Source: Thermocaproicibacter melissae
GTDB lineage: Bacteria; Bacillota; Clostridia; Oscillospirales; Acutalibacteraceae
Direction of reading: 5' to 3'
NCBI RefSeq assembly: GCF_024498295.1
Contig: NZ_CP101827.1
Span: 1,492,001 to 1,556,000 of the forward strand
Length of the DNA: 64,000 nt
Part shown: positions 43,001 to 53,135 of the stretch, piece by piece
Numbering within the stretch: position 1 is the stretch's first letter
Layout of the letters: each line of letters begins with the position of its first letter
Notes under the pieces: model-generated
Told to the model about the DNA's origin: nothing
The model's input: only the letters and a program-made list of their open reading frames with translations
Databases searched by the model: none
Made by a program: the position numbers and the translations under genes

Positions 43001-44545
43001 CTCCCGCATGGGGAGCGACGAAAGAATCGCTGTGTGATGATTTTAAATCTGTACTATTTCAATCCACGCTCCCGCATGGGGAGCGACGAAGGTGGATGCC
43101 TACCTGTGTCAGTCATAGATATTTCAATCCACGCTCCCGCATGGGGAGCGACCTCATTCCGACGGTCATGTGACAGTCAATCGAACATTTCAATCCACGC
43201 TCCCGCATGGGGAGCGACGCATGCAACACGAATTTAGCCAATGAGATAGGCGATTTCAATCCACGCTCCCGCATGGGGAGCGACGACAAGACATTGAGAT
43301 ATTACGTAAGTGTTCAGAAATTTCAATCCACGCTCCCGCATGGGGAGCGACACTAACGCAACGTTAACCAATGCAGACTTAATGATTTCAATCCACGCTC
43401 CCGCATGGGGAGCGACCCCCTTTAGGTCCTCCACCAGCCCCAAACATCATATTTCAATCCACGCTCCCGCATGGGGAGCGACCAGGAGTACTCCACCAAC
43501 CACACATATTCCAAAAGATTTCAATCCACGCTCCCGCATGGGGAGCGACCAACCCCATTTCTAACAAAAGCGGGATGAACCTTATTTCAATCCACGCTCC
43601 CGCATGGGGAGCGACATTGTTCCCCAGCCGTCTGTTTTGACCGCATCCAAATTTCAATCCACGCTCCCGCATGGGGAGCGACCCTGACCGTTTCATCCTG
43701 CATGGCACAACCGCAGATTTCAATCCACGCTCCCGCATGGGGAGCGACCACGGCAGACGGAAAAGGGAATCCAATCGATACCATTTCAATCCACGCTCCC
43801 GCATGGGGAGCGACGAATCAGCTTAGCGACCAGCGTAGTTTCAGCCGTATTTCAATCCACGCTCCCGCATGGGGAGCGACATGATTTCGACGTTTCTACG
43901 GCGTTTGCGAATAGATTTCAATCCACGCTCCCGCATGGGGAGCGACCCGGATTGTCCCGTTGACGCCCTTCAGCGCGGACGATTTCAATCCACGCTCCCG
44001 CATGGGGAGCGACAGTAGGCAATCGATATTCAAAATCTTTCCGCCAATTTCAATCCACGCTCCCGCATGGGGAGCGACCGGAATAATAGCCGGCTCATTT
44101 TAATATTATTGCCAATTTCAATCCACGCTCCCGCATGGGGAGCGACTTACTCGCACGTAAAGCAGCTGACATCCCGGAAATTTCAATCCACGCTCCCGCA
44201 TGGGGAGCGACGCGAAAAGCTGACAATTAAGTGAGGCGATAAAAATATTTCAATCCACGCTCCCGCATGGGGAGCGACGTCTTTGGTCATCCCAATCCCA
44301 CGTAGAGCTTCACATTTCAATCCACGCTCCCGCATGGGGAGCGACCCGGGAAGGGCTTTGGCTTGGTAGACGCGAAATTTATTTCAATCCACGCTCCCGC
44401 ATGGGGAGCGACGCTTTCCGTGGCACATTACGCGGACAGTATTCAAATTTCAATCCACGCTCCCGCATGGGGAGCGACTTGCGCAGCAGCCCTGCAAATC
44501 CGGGCTGGACAGTATTTCAATCCACGCTCCCGCATGGGGAGCGAC
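40001..44545 (-). CRISPR. Type I-C CRISPR array, main block (69 repeats, 68 spacers)
   Basis: I counted 69 copies of a 32-base repeat. On the plus strand it begins ATTTCAATCCACGC and ends ATGGGGAGCGAC; in crRNA sense it is the type I-C repeat GTCGCTCCCC..TTGAAAT, whose inner CGCTCCC/GGGAGCG stem is the Cas5 processing hairpin. Spacers are mostly 33-36 bases (range 32-38). Only two repeat types deviate, by A to C in the last crRNA base (at 41267, 41334 and copies). Array growth is at the 44545 end, beside the leader and cas2. Many spacers are duplicated; by my count about 50 of the 68 are distinct. Confidence 0.98.
40771..42453 (-). repeat. Tandem duplication of a ten-unit spacer block
   Basis: The 660-bp block 40771-41430 (ten spacers with their repeats) is repeated exactly at 41431-42090, including the deviant repeats. 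A third copy from 42091 has the first five spacers and then jumps straight to the tenth (42421-42453), so four spacer-repeat units have been lost from it. This pattern is expected from unequal crossing-over between repeats, not from spacer acquisition. Confidence 0.96.
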
Positions 44546-44722
44546 AGCAAAAAACTCCAAATATGATATATTATTTATTTTGAAATTATGTAAAAATGCT
44601 AAATAAGGACAAACTCGGATGGATATATCGGCTGAAATTTTCATCAATCTTGCATAATTAGAATTAATATTTGGTGCGAAGGAGGTAGAAGAACAATGTG
44701 TGCTTCTGGTTCGCACCCAATG
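44546..44722 (-). promoter_or_regulatory. CRISPR leader
   Basis: The 177 bases between cas2 and the first (newest) repeat. On the minus strand they are AT-rich and end in TTTGGAGTTTTTTGCT against the repeat. A promoter-like TTGTCC, 16 bp, CATAAT lies about 60 bases before the array. At the cas2 side an inverted repeat (GGTGCGAA at 44673 and TTCGCACC at 44710) with an SD-like GGAGG inside is the kind of element often seen at the end of type I-C cas2 genes. New spacers should be inserted at 44545. Confidence 0.75.
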
Positions 44723-45013
44723 TCATACAATTAATGGGTCCTCTACGTTAAAAGTTGGTTTTGCTCCAAAATGCTCAATTTTTGTTCTATAATGATCACC
44801 AAGATAGTAAAAACGTAGGCTGTCCTTTTCAGGATTAATCACCTGCTCAAGCTTATGTTTAACTGTGCAACACAGAGCAGGATCCATAACACACTCAAAA
44901 ACTGAATTCTGTACACGCTGGCCATAGTTGACACAGATTTTTGCTACTTTTCTAAGTCGTTTCTTGCCAGCTTCCGTCTCCGTATTCACATCATACGTAA
45001 TCAGAACCAACAT
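44723..45013 (-). CDS. cas2: CRISPR-associated endonuclease Cas2
   Basis: Cas2 is the dimer that bridges two Cas1 dimers in the spacer integration complex. The 96-residue protein begins MLVLITYDVNTET with the conserved aspartate after the first strand, then KRLRKVAKICVNYGQRVQNSVFEC, the typical type I-C Cas2 text, and ends with the ferredoxin-like fold intact. I chose ATG 45013; a TTG one codon earlier is also in frame. It is the last gene of the cas operon, nine bases after cas1 and next to the leader. Confidence 0.96.
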   Translation of the reverse strand: MLVLITYDVNTETEAGKKRLRKVAKICVNYGQRVQNSVFECVMDPALCCTVKHKLEQVINPEKDSLRFYYLGDHYRTKIEHFGAKPTFNVEDPLIV

Positions 45014-45022
45014 CAATATCGC

Positions 45023-46054
45023 CTACTTCCATAAAAAAGGTGGGTAAGCGTCTAGGTCTCCCCTCAGATATCTCGCCAGCAAAAGTGCTTGTGAATAAGG
45101 AACAAGCCCCCATTCAATTTTTTCGTTGAGCATAGGATGTGTAATAAATTCTTGCTTCCTCCCTTGCCAAGCAATTAATATCTTTTTCCGAGTGTCATCG
45201 GCAATCAATACTGCTCCATTCTCTTTCTGAACAAATCCATCGCTACTGACCTGACGAGTATTAATGAGAGTCAGGACAAATCGGTCTGCAAAAATTGGGC
45301 GAAATTCTTCCATCATATCTAACGCAAGAGACATGCGCCCTGGACGGTCCCGGTGAAGGAACCCAACATATGGATCAAGTCCTACGGTCTCGAGCGCAGC
45401 AGCAGTGTCGTGGGCTAGCAGTGTATAAACAAACGACAAAAGAGCATTTACATTATCCATAGGTGGACGTCGGTTCCGGGTACGAAAGAAAAATTGTTCT
45501 TTTTGTTGCAGGATCAAATCGTCTAAAACAGAGAAATAACATGTGGCGGCTTCTCCTTCGATGCCTCGTAGCTCATCAAGTGTTTTCGTAGCTGAAATCT
45601 GTTTAAGTGATTCAGCTATCAGGCTGGATACATGCTTTAGCTTCTCTGTGTTCAACCGTAGGGCATAATCGCGTGCTGCCCTCTCGATAACCCACCGAGA
45701 ATTAAACAACTTTCCCGTAATCATTCCCTTCGCAATGGCTAAACTTTTTTCTTCACTGTCTGAGACTCGGTACTGTTCTTTCCGCAATAATACATTTCCC
45801 TGTTTCATGCCGCAGACCCGTGCAAGAAACCGTCCGTGCATCGTAAGAAAACTCAGAGCTACGCCGCGCTCGGCACAGGCACCCATCAAAGCCGGACTGG
45901 CGCCTGTGTATCCGAACGCTACAATTCCGTCGAGATTATGCAGTGGAATTCTCCGCAGTTCATTTCCGCCTTTTTGGATGACTATATTTTCACCGTCCAA
46001 TGACAGGTACGCATCTGGAGTTGTCACATATAGTGTGTTTCCGAGAATTCTCAT
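45023..46054 (-). CDS. cas1: CRISPR-associated endonuclease Cas1 (type I-C)
   Basis: Cas1 is the integrase that inserts new spacers. The 343-residue protein has an N-terminal beta domain (MRILGNTLYVTTPDAYLSLDG) and a helical catalytic domain with the metal ligands in RGIEGEAAT (glutamate), GFLHRDRPGRMSLALDMMEEFRP (histidine, then aspartate/glutamate). The start ATG overlaps the cas4 stop codon (ATGA), so translation is coupled. The frame is open for 23 more codons within cas4 but there is no ribosome site for them. Confidence 0.97.
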   Translation of the reverse strand: MRILGNTLYVTTPDAYLSLDGENIVIQKGGNELRRIPLHNLDGIVAFGYTGASPALMGACAERGVALSFLTMHGRFLARVCGMKQGNVLLRKEQYRVSDSEEKSLAIAKGMITGKLFNSRWVIERAARDYALRLNTEKLKHVSSLIAESLKQISATKTLDELRGIEGEAATCYFSVLDDLILQQKEQFFFRTRNRRPPMDNVNALLSFVYTLLAHDTAAALETVGLDPYVGFLHRDRPGRMSLALDMMEEFRPIFADRFVLTLINTRQVSSDGFVQKENGAVLIADDTRKKILIAWQGRKQEFITHPMLNEKIEWGLVPYSQALLLARYLRGDLDAYPPFLWK

Positions 46055-46725
46055 AGGGTTTCCCCCAGTCGCTTTTGAACATATTCCGCCGCAGAACTTA
46101 CCCGGTAAAGTCTTGGCAGGCACAAATCTTTAAGCGAGCAGGCGTTGCAACTTTTACTTGGTTTTACGCGCGGAGTATATTTGCGTTTGTAAAGTTCATG
46201 CATTTCCGTCAGCAGTTGTGTTACTCTTTTTCGAAGGGGATCGCCCAACACGACCGCAGTTCGCCGTGCTGTTTCACCATAATAGATGTATGCTTTTTCG
46301 ATACGGTCGCACAGCAGCATTTCTTCCAGACACATTGCCTGGCAACAAAGTTGCAAGTTGTCGGCGTCATTTTCTTTCGGCCGACCCCGCTTGTATTCAA
46401 CCGGGACGGGAAGCCATTTGCCTTCCCGTCCGGCAAGTTCTATTCCTTTAGGCGACGCATGGAATTCTACAACATCACAAACTCCGCTTACTCCCAGCTT
46501 GCGCGAAAAAACTGCCATCCCGCGTGAAATAATTCGATCCACACGTTTCTCCGTAAAGAATGGATCATGTGCGTTGTCGTGAAGAATATGTCCTTCCACA
46601 GTGCGAAGATTTTCATCCCATTGCATTTCGATGTATGCCAACGCCCACTGACGGCGGCAGAAAGCAAAATGCTGGAGGCCTGAGAGATTCAGATAATCCT
46701 CTTCCTTATATTCCATTGTAAACAT
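46051..46725 (-). CDS. cas4: CRISPR-associated exonuclease Cas4
   Basis: Cas4 trims and PAM-selects prespacers for Cas1-Cas2 in type I-C. The 224-residue protein has a RecB-type nuclease core with the QHFAFCRRQWAL opening (first cluster cysteine near residue 23), the aspartate of GVCDVVEF and the VPVEYKRGRPKE lysine motif, then QLCCQAMCLEEM, and ends with CNACSLKDLCLPRLY, giving the three C-terminal iron-sulfur cysteines. It overlaps the cas7 end by 20 bases. Another ATG three codons later is possible. Confidence 0.96.
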   Translation of the reverse strand: MFTMEYKEEDYLNLSGLQHFAFCRRQWALAYIEMQWDENLRTVEGHILHDNAHDPFFTEKRVDRIISRGMAVFSRKLGVSGVCDVVEFHASPKGIELAGREGKWLPVPVEYKRGRPKENDADNLQLCCQAMCLEEMLLCDRIEKAYIYYGETARRTAVVLGDPLRKRVTQLLTEMHELYKRKYTPRVKPSKSCNACSLKDLCLPRLYRVSSAAEYVQKRLGETL

Positions 46726-47566
46726 CGGGCGTCAACCCGTCCAGAGAATCTACGGTGATATCATAGTAATCATCCAGCCTAAACGGAAGGCCTCCGCTGG
46801 GGATTCGCTTGCCTTCTTTCGGCTTAACATGTAGGGTGCGGTGAACCTTAGCTGATGAATACTGACCGGATTTGCAGTTATGTTTCCACCAATAAACCCG
46901 GCAGACTTCCATGCTTCCATCGGGTCTTGCGGAAGAGCAGTCATTTTCAAACAGCGTAATTAATGCCTTATGGATGTATTCCGCATCTTCTTCGGCGAAG
47001 CCGGTCTTTTCCGCGAGCTGGCAGTTAATGCTGCCGTAAAACACATAAACGCCAAACGGAACGGTGTGCTTCATGCCCATGGTGTCAGGGGATTTTTTAT
47101 CTCCTGTTACGCTGTTGACACTCTTCGTAATCTTGATGCTCGAAATATCGATCGGCTGAACGCTGAACGCGGGATGAATCGAAACCGGCCCCCGTACTCC
47201 AACCGAAACGTCCTCCCCTCTGAAGGCGAACACCTGGCCGAAGCTTCTCACGTCAATCCATGTTTTGCACGCAATCTGTGCAAACTTTTCCGGGTCTTTT
47301 TCCTTTTTTAATTCCTCAATCGAGTCGGCGCGCTCCCGCAGGCTTTTAAAAGAATCCGTGCGCTTATCATCGGACTGGACAAAGACTGGCAGGCCCATGT
47401 CGAGCAGGCGGTTACGGATTTTCCGCTTGATGCAGACATCTGAAATTTCTCCGTAGCCGTCATAGGTTTCGCGAGGACGGTTTCCGTTCAGAGGGTCACC
47501 GTTGGGGTTTGCGTTTTTTACGGAAAGAACCACCGCAAAATCAATTTTGTTCGCAAGAATACTCAT
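46706..47566 (-). CDS. cas7: Cascade backbone protein Cas7 (Csd2, type I-C)
   Basis: Cas7 subunits line up along the crRNA and form the backbone of Cascade. The 286-residue protein begins [28 protein letters not shown], the family opening, followed by GYGEISDVCIKRKIRNRL and the central VGVRGPVSIHPAFSVQPI region, with the late DNDCSS-type block (FENDCSSARPDG). The RAMP (RRM-like) fold of the family is expected. It overlaps the cas8c stop by four bases and the cas4 start by 20. Confidence 0.97.
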   Translation of the reverse strand: MSILANKIDFAVVLSVKNANPNGDPLNGNRPRETYDGYGEISDVCIKRKIRNRLLDMGLPVFVQSDDKRTDSFKSLRERADSIEELKKEKDPEKFAQIACKTWIDVRSFGQVFAFRGEDVSVGVRGPVSIHPAFSVQPIDISSIKITKSVNSVTGDKKSPDTMGMKHTVPFGVYVFYGSINCQLAEKTGFAEEDAEYIHKALITLFENDCSSARPDGSMEVCRVYWWKHNCKSGQYSSAKVHRTLHVKPKEGKRIPSGGLPFRLDDYYDITVDSLDGLTPDVYNGI

Positions 47567-49509
47567 TGTTTTTCCTCTCCTTCGCTATTCATCATGGTTT
47601 TTTCTCGGTTGGCTTCATACTCTTCATGGAATTTCTGCATCTGGCAGGCATAGCCCAAAAGATAGAGCTCATTCAGCGGTTCATTGGTGAAATCCTCTTT
47701 GGCGATTTTTGAAATGACCTCATTCAATTCCTCGCGATAACGAGCCCCTCTTTTGCCAAGCCTCTGCAGATACGGTGAAAGCGACTCATATAATGTTTTC
47801 CACATCCTTGCGGGGTGCTGGCTGAAAGCCATTTGCATCCGTTCCGCATTGGTGCTTCGCTTTTCGCCCTGCAAGTTGAGCGCATAGCTTTCCAGCTGCT
47901 GCGCATAGGCAAGCGCCCGCCCAAAAAGATAATTCCGGTCGGTTTCTTCGGTATCTAACGCCATTTTCCATCTCTCCTTGTACTCATCTGTTTTCAATAT
48001 TCCTAAATTTTCCCTGTCGTTGTGATATTTCCGAATCAGCGCGCATGCAACGGCAAGCGTTTTTCCATTGTCATTTTTGTCAAGCCCCGCCGGATTCGAT
48101 GCGCGCCTTGCTGCGTTAAGCATGATGTCCTGCGGCAAGGCCGCCCGATCGACAATGCACGGCAAAAGACGCTGCACGGTACTTTTTTTCAGCTTGTCGT
48201 TTATTTGTCTTCCGTAAGCCGCTTCTGCTATGGTCTCCGGCGACGGTGCGCCGATAAACGGAATCGGTTTTGCATTTTTTCCAAATGCCTTTTTCGGGAA
48301 TTCTTCAAAGCGCCACCGGCAAGTTTCATGCCAGAACCGGATTCGGTCCACAAGGTCCTTCTCCGGCATTTCGCGGTAGTAAAACACCGAAAGCCGTCCG
48401 GGCGTAGCAGAATCCAGTCCGAGGATGCAGGCTTCTTCGCCGCCTTTCAGCTTACCGCCGTACCCCGCGATGGCGTTGCGGAATCTTTGGGCAAAATCTT
48501 CGCCTGTCGTAATAACGGGATTATCCGGTTCAAGGTCGAACAAAACATCCAGCGAATTTTCGCAGAGGTCCGGCGTCTTTGCGCCGTCTGTCCGCCATGA
48601 AAGAATCACTTGATCCCCGTTAAAATACGCCTGCCGCTGGATAAGCCATTTCAGCGCATTGTGTGCCTTCTCGTTTGTTTCCCTTCCGATGGAGTAGGCC
48701 TGCGACGGCGTTTCAAATCTGCCCCGGTAGGTGAATCCGGATGTATCGTTTGCGGAAATCAGCTTTGCCCCGTCGCCGGGACGCCGGATATACTTGGGGC
48801 TAAGCTCGGAAACCGGCATTTTTTTGCCGAGTATATAGCAGAAGTCCGTTTCCGTGGACAAGCTGTTTTGGTAATCGATGTAACTCTGCCAGACCGATGG
48901 GTCCTCCCAAATGCGGCTGTGAAGATCTTCCGAACCATCTGCCGGAACCACCTGAAACCGAACAAATGCATTAGCTTGGTCGCCCGCAACCGCTTTGAAA
49001 ATCGGCGGTGTATCATCGCCGCCCTTCCATTTTTCCGGCATATTGCCCGATTCATCGACATACAGAACGCCGGCGGCGATGAGGTCATGCATCAGGCAGC
49101 CTTTTTTCAGGTATTTCAGCACAGCTTTCACCTTCGGGTGGGCATAAGGTGAACTGCACCATTCGGAAAGCTGAGCAATATATTCCGGGTAACGCTCTTC
49201 CTTCAATTTTCGGTATTGTATATAGTCACCGGAAAGATAAGTCAGATTGTCGAACAAAGGGTGCGCAACAGGCTTGCTTGTCCGTGCCGCCGATTTTTCC
49301 GTGCAGGGAATCAGCGTCGTGCGCTCCCGCTTGTCCTCCAAAACTCGAGCCGTGCGAAAGCAGCCTTCCGTGTCGATCGTCGCTTCAATCTGAGCCTGCT
49401 GCGTCATGTGGTAAATCGGCATCAGAGGCGTTTGATTTTCATCCTCCACAACACCGACGAGGCTCTTGCAGTTTTCGTAGGTATCATACAGTTTTTGCAT
49501 CCATCCCAT
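47563..49509 (-). CDS. cas8c: Cascade large subunit Cas8c (Csd1)
   Basis: Cas8c recognises the PAM and helps open target DNA in type I-C Cascade. The 648-residue protein matches Csd1 in length and wording: [15 protein letters not shown] at the start, the [20 protein letters not shown] stretch, [37 protein letters not shown], and [19 protein letters not shown]. In type I-C an internal start in the 3' part of this gene is known to make the small subunit Cas11c; candidate methionines are present in the last 140 codons (for example [13 protein letters not shown]), but I did not settle which is used. It overlaps cas5 by 26 bases. Confidence 0.95.
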   Translation of the reverse strand: MGWMQKLYDTYENCKSLVGVVEDENQTPLMPIYHMTQQAQIEATIDTEGCFRTARVLEDKRERTTLIPCTEKSAARTSKPVAHPLFDNLTYLSGDYIQYRKLKEERYPEYIAQLSEWCSSPYAHPKVKAVLKYLKKGCLMHDLIAAGVLYVDESGNMPEKWKGGDDTPPIFKAVAGDQANAFVRFQVVPADGSEDLHSRIWEDPSVWQSYIDYQNSLSTETDFCYILGKKMPVSELSPKYIRRPGDGAKLISANDTSGFTYRGRFETPSQAYSIGRETNEKAHNALKWLIQRQAYFNGDQVILSWRTDGAKTPDLCENSLDVLFDLEPDNPVITTGEDFAQRFRNAIAGYGGKLKGGEEACILGLDSATPGRLSVFYYREMPEKDLVDRIRFWHETCRWRFEEFPKKAFGKNAKPIPFIGAPSPETIAEAAYGRQINDKLKKSTVQRLLPCIVDRAALPQDIMLNAARRASNPAGLDKNDNGKTLAVACALIRKYHNDRENLGILKTDEYKERWKMALDTEETDRNYLFGRALAYAQQLESYALNLQGEKRSTNAERMQMAFSQHPARMWKTLYESLSPYLQRLGKRGARYREELNEVISKIAKEDFTNEPLNELYLLGYACQMQKFHEEYEANREKTMMNSEGEEKQ

Positions 49510-50224
49510 TGTATCCGGCCTCCTCTGCTAGAAAATCACAACAGGTCAGATTTTTACCCTCAGAAAATTGTTTCGGTTTCTGCTTTTTCACCGTGCGGAT
49601 AACCGGACACTCCTCCGGCCGGCAAAACTCAATGACGCCGTTTCGCATTTTCGGGTACCAGAACCGAGCCTGCAAAAGATTCTTGCCGTTTTCGTCCGGA
49701 TAAGTGAACCCGTGGAACATCAAACCGAAAGAAAGCTCCGGCAGGTCGTCGAATGCACCCTTTCCGCTTCCGAATTCACACGGCTCTACGTATGCCTGGC
49801 ATTCTCGCGTTCCGAGAAAAACGTCGCGTCTGCCGCCGCATTCAATCATGCGCTTGGCAATAAAATAGTGCTTGTTCTCGTTGCGGTCATTCGCGAGGTC
49901 CGGCCGGTTTTCATTCCATTCGAAATGTGCCTTCACTTGGTAGGCGACATCGGTCAGATAGGTATAGATGGAAAGCGTATTGCCTCCCCCGTAATTGATT
50001 GGCCGGATGCCTTCGGAGCGGCTTGTGATGGGCTTTAAGACACGTACCGCATCGATGTACCACATCAATGTAGGCTTCCAATAGATGGATTCCGTCACCC
50101 CCTTGAGTGCCTGATAAGTCGGCACCTGATAGCTGCACTTTTCACCGCCTGCCCGCGTGATGGGATCGCTGAAAAGCGCCATTCTCCCATAGACAAGAAA
50201 ACTTACGCTGTTGCTGTATTTCAC
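49484..50224 (-). CDS. cas5: Cas5c/Cas5d crRNA-processing nuclease
   Basis: In type I-C, which has no Cas6, Cas5 cuts the repeat hairpin and stays on the 5' handle. The 246-residue protein begins [21 protein letters not shown], then [22 protein letters not shown], the conserved segment that carries the catalytic tyrosine in Bacillus relatives, and [12 protein letters not shown], holding the Lys-His pair of the active site. It overlaps the cas8c start by 26 bases and follows cas3 by 21 bases. Confidence 0.94.
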   Translation of the reverse strand: MKYSNSVSFLVYGRMALFSDPITRAGGEKCSYQVPTYQALKGVTESIYWKPTLMWYIDAVRVLKPITSRSEGIRPINYGGGNTLSIYTYLTDVAYQVKAHFEWNENRPDLANDRNENKHYFIAKRMIECGGRRDVFLGTRECQAYVEPCEFGSGKGAFDDLPELSFGLMFHGFTYPDENGKNLLQARFWYPKMRNGVIEFCRPEECPVIRTVKKQKPKQFSEGKNLTCCDFLAEEAGYNGMDAKTV

Positions 50225-50245
50225 ACCGATTCTCCTTTCCGCTGC

Positions 50246-52702
50246 TTAAACAATCAGTGAATCCATTTCTTCGCGTTGCATCTGCACTCCTAAATCCATG
50301 CTGTAAAATTCCTTTCGAAGCACCATGACGCCGACATCCTCGATGATGTCAATGGCACGAAATTCTTCGAGTTGACTTCTTTCATAGGGAAATAAATTGA
50401 CAGAATAACGCTGCGCCTGCCTGAGAAGCTTCGGAAGAACAGACAAATCCGGTTTTGCGTAGAGTTGCTGAATCAAGTCCTCTCCTGCCCCGTAAGGCAC
50501 GATGACATCGGTGCCGCTGTTGTCAATTGCCTGAAAAATCCTTCCTGCCGTCGCATACGCCTGATGAATTGGGTGTGCCGGAAGGCTGACTCTGTGCTCC
50601 CTAGTGAACTTCTTTGCCAGAGAGTTAACCGACAGAAGGTCGAACAAGCTTGTCGGTGCGAAAAGAGCCGGGTCGTCTTTTTCCGTTACGGGGTAATTCA
50701 ACTGTGCCCTCTGCAAATCAAAATAGTAATGATAGTATCGTCTTACCGCCTCCGGCGAAAGCAGCTCCTCATGAAACTGTGCGGAGTTCCCGCGGAAATC
50801 CTGAAGGACTTGGTCGGCAGCTTCCTGCGCCCTTTGGATATCCTGCAAACGGGAAAGATTTTCTTCCGCACATCGCACCAGGAACACATCGCGGCAGGTT
50901 GATTCCCCGTGGCGGTTGCAGCGCCCGGCCGCTTGAGCGGCGCTGTCAAGCCCGGCAAAAGAACGCACCACACACTGGAACGACAAATCCACTCCCGCTT
51001 CAATCAACTGCGTGCTGACACAAATCATCCGATTCGCCCGGGGTCTTCCGTCCGCAAGCCTGCTCTGAATTTCTCGAATCAAATCCATGCGGTGCTGGGC
51101 GCATTGGCTGGTAGTCAGGCAAAAAATCGGAATACGCTCTTCCGGAGGCTGTTGATTCATGCGTTCCGTCAGTGAGCGATACACTGCTTTCGCCGCAGCT
51201 TTTGTGTTGAAAACCATAAGGAGATTATCACAAAGCGCCAGCCGCTCCAGCGCAAAGTCCGCCAGCTGCTCCGCAGACAGCGGGCCGTCAGATGTTTTGT
51301 CGACGGTTCGGGTGCGGCGGAAGGCAGCAAAGGTTTCCTCCAGCCGGCTTGTCATCTGCGAGGGCTCACCGAACAAAAGCGGCACCGGAATTTCCTCCGA
51401 TTCCGGCTGTGTGGCTGTGCACAGCACTACGGAGCAGTTGCAGGCATAAGCGAGGAAGTTCAAAGCGGCATTGAGCATGTCCGTGCATTTGACCGGGAAC
51501 GCCTGAAATTCATCCAAAATAATCACAGAGTTTGCCAAGCTGTGCATCCTGCGGGCACAGGCGGAACGGCCGTCAAACAGTGTGTTGAGAAACTGCACCG
51601 CTGTTGTCAAAATCATCGGTGTGTTCCACCGCTCCGTAAGCAGCCGATACCGCGCCGCTACCTTCGCATCATCCGTGTCAACTACTACGTCGCTATGATG
51701 CTCGAGCAGTATCGTATCGTCGTGAATTTTCAGCGCCTTGCGAATTTCTTCGGCGTTTTGATCCAAAATGCTTTTATAAGGAGCGATATAAAAAATGCGC
51801 TCTTTGCCGTTCTGTTTTGCACAGTTTAGGGCATAGCGCAAAGAAGCCATTGTTTTCCCGGAGCCGGTAGGCACAGAAAGGCGGAAAATACCCGTAGCAT
51901 GACGGCTGAAAGCATAGCATTGATCGGAAATTTCGCGGCGTTTCCGATTGATTGGGGTATCTAGGGGAAAATTCTTCAAATGTTCTTCCAGATTTGCGGC
52001 AAGCCTACTCCAAAGCTCCGGCAAATTCGGTTCCGGTTCCGCTTTTTGCTGTGCTTCAAACAGGAATGTGTCATAGCGGTCAGCATCAATTAAGCAGCTA
52101 AACAAATATCTCTGAATGAGGCCAAGCATAAAGTAAAAAGTCTGATTCCTTGTCGCAGGCGGGATTTCTCCGCAGATATTGCGTATTTTTGTACAGAAAT
52201 TTGCTGTTTCCTTCTGTGCTTCTTGGAACAGCAAGGTCAGGCTCTCCCGAGGAATATCCCGAAAAAAGCCCTCCAACGCTTCTTCGTAATGAACTTCTTT
52301 TTCCGGCCAAGCACGGCGGTGAAGATTATCCGAAGCATCCACTCCGGTCACATCCGGCAGCCCGCTGTGGTGTGCACAGATCGCCGTCGCTAAAAATTCA
52401 GCCGTCAGTTTTTCAATCGCACTGTTACTTTCCCCCATCTGCAAACTGTATCTTGCGCCGCAGAATGAATGAGGGATTTTTCCACGCAGGGACTCGTTGC
52501 TTGTCTCTAAATACTGTTGAAACGCATTGGTCGCTTTTCCGCTGTCATGCAGCAGTCCAACAAGCCTTCCGAGCTTTGCCATCCCGATTTTTTCGCAGTA
52601 TTTTTCGCAAAGCCGCGCTGTTTTTTCGCTGTGCTCTGCCAATGTTTGTTCCCGGCGAGTAACGGGGTCAATATGCGCTAATATGACGGAGGAATTCATC
52701 AT
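50246..52702 (-). CDS. cas3: CRISPR-associated helicase/nuclease Cas3 (type I-C)
   Basis: Cas3 is recruited to Cascade-bound DNA, unwinds it and degrades it. The 818-residue protein has an N-terminal HD nuclease (AEHSEKTARL, LVGLLHDSGKA, ICAHHSGLPD) and a superfamily 2 helicase with Walker A SVPTGSGKTMASL, motif II ILDEFQAF in place of DEAH, the TATQP motif III, and late motifs STQLIEAGVDL and QAAGRCNRHG. The start ATG follows AAAAGGAGAG. It is the first gene of the cas operon, behind a consensus promoter. Confidence 0.97.
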   Translation of the reverse strand: MMNSSVILAHIDPVTRREQTLAEHSEKTARLCEKYCEKIGMAKLGRLVGLLHDSGKATNAFQQYLETSNESLRGKIPHSFCGARYSLQMGESNSAIEKLTAEFLATAICAHHSGLPDVTGVDASDNLHRRAWPEKEVHYEEALEGFFRDIPRESLTLLFQEAQKETANFCTKIRNICGEIPPATRNQTFYFMLGLIQRYLFSCLIDADRYDTFLFEAQQKAEPEPNLPELWSRLAANLEEHLKNFPLDTPINRKRREISDQCYAFSRHATGIFRLSVPTGSGKTMASLRYALNCAKQNGKERIFYIAPYKSILDQNAEEIRKALKIHDDTILLEHHSDVVVDTDDAKVAARYRLLTERWNTPMILTTAVQFLNTLFDGRSACARRMHSLANSVIILDEFQAFPVKCTDMLNAALNFLAYACNCSVVLCTATQPESEEIPVPLLFGEPSQMTSRLEETFAAFRRTRTVDKTSDGPLSAEQLADFALERLALCDNLLMVFNTKAAAKAVYRSLTERMNQQPPEERIPIFCLTTSQCAQHRMDLIREIQSRLADGRPRANRMICVSTQLIEAGVDLSFQCVVRSFAGLDSAAQAAGRCNRHGESTCRDVFLVRCAEENLSRLQDIQRAQEAADQVLQDFRGNSAQFHEELLSPEAVRRYYHYYFDLQRAQLNYPVTEKDDPALFAPTSLFDLLSVNSLAKKFTREHRVSLPAHPIHQAYATAGRIFQAIDNSGTDVIVPYGAGEDLIQQLYAKPDLSVLPKLLRQAQRYSVNLFPYERSQLEEFRAIDIIEDVGVMVLRKEFYSMDLGVQMQREEMDSLIV

Positions 52703-52797
52703 TTTCTCTCCTTTTCCATGTCAGCAAATGTACCCGCAGTTAAGCTAATTCTTCCAAAATAAATCGAATTATTCAAATAAAATTAATCTTTTTTCAC

Positions 52798-52826
52798 AGT
52801 ATATACTTCTAATTTGCAATATTCAA
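52798..52826 (-). promoter_or_regulatory. Promoter of the cas operon
   Basis: Minus-strand TTGAAT (52826-52821), 17-bp spacer, TATACT (52803-52798), about 95 bp ahead of the cas3 start. The leader in between is AT-rich and shows no other signal. Confidence 0.75.
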
Positions 52827-52902
52827 GCAGTATTCCCAGCAAGTCTTTTCAAAGTACCAAAAAGTGGTCTCTTTCGGCAATCCTGTGACTAAATAAGCAG
52901 TT

Positions 52903-52947
52903 AAAAAAGCCATATTATCCGCCTAATCACCGGATAATATGACTTTT
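52903..52947. terminator. Bidirectional terminator upstream of the cas promoter
   Basis: CATATTATCCG and CGGATAATATG form a perfect 11-bp stem, with AAAAAAGC on one side and ACTTTTG on the other. On the minus strand the T run follows the stem, so it isolates the cas operon from upstream reading. Confidence 0.8.
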
Positions 52948-53092
52948 GCTGTTTTTATACGGAGCTTTCCTCGAGCGGCGAAGAAAGAGGTTTCATTCGC
53001 TGCCGAGTTTTTCTTTTACAATAGGCAATAAGTCTATGCCGTCTTTTGTGTCCCGAGAAATAGTCAACAAATCAGCCAATAGGAATTTCATT

Positions 53093-53133
53093 GAAAAAAC
53101 AATCAGCAGACCAGAAAATCCGGTCTGCTGATT
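53093..53133 (-). terminator. Intrinsic terminator after blaR1-like gene
   Basis: A perfect 12-bp stem (AATCAGCAGACC/GGTCTGCTGATT) followed on the minus strand by GTTTTTTC, directly after the stop codon. The 145 bases between this and the next terminator hold only a 32-codon frame that may be a gene remnant. Confidence 0.88.
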
Positions 53134-53135
53134 CT

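Noticed and set aside
40001-44545. Many open frames of 60-150 codons with repeated NPRSRMGSD, HAPAWGAT or STLPHGER text
   Set aside because: They are translations of the CRISPR repeat in its three frames on either strand; the repeat unit lets frames stay open. They are not genes.
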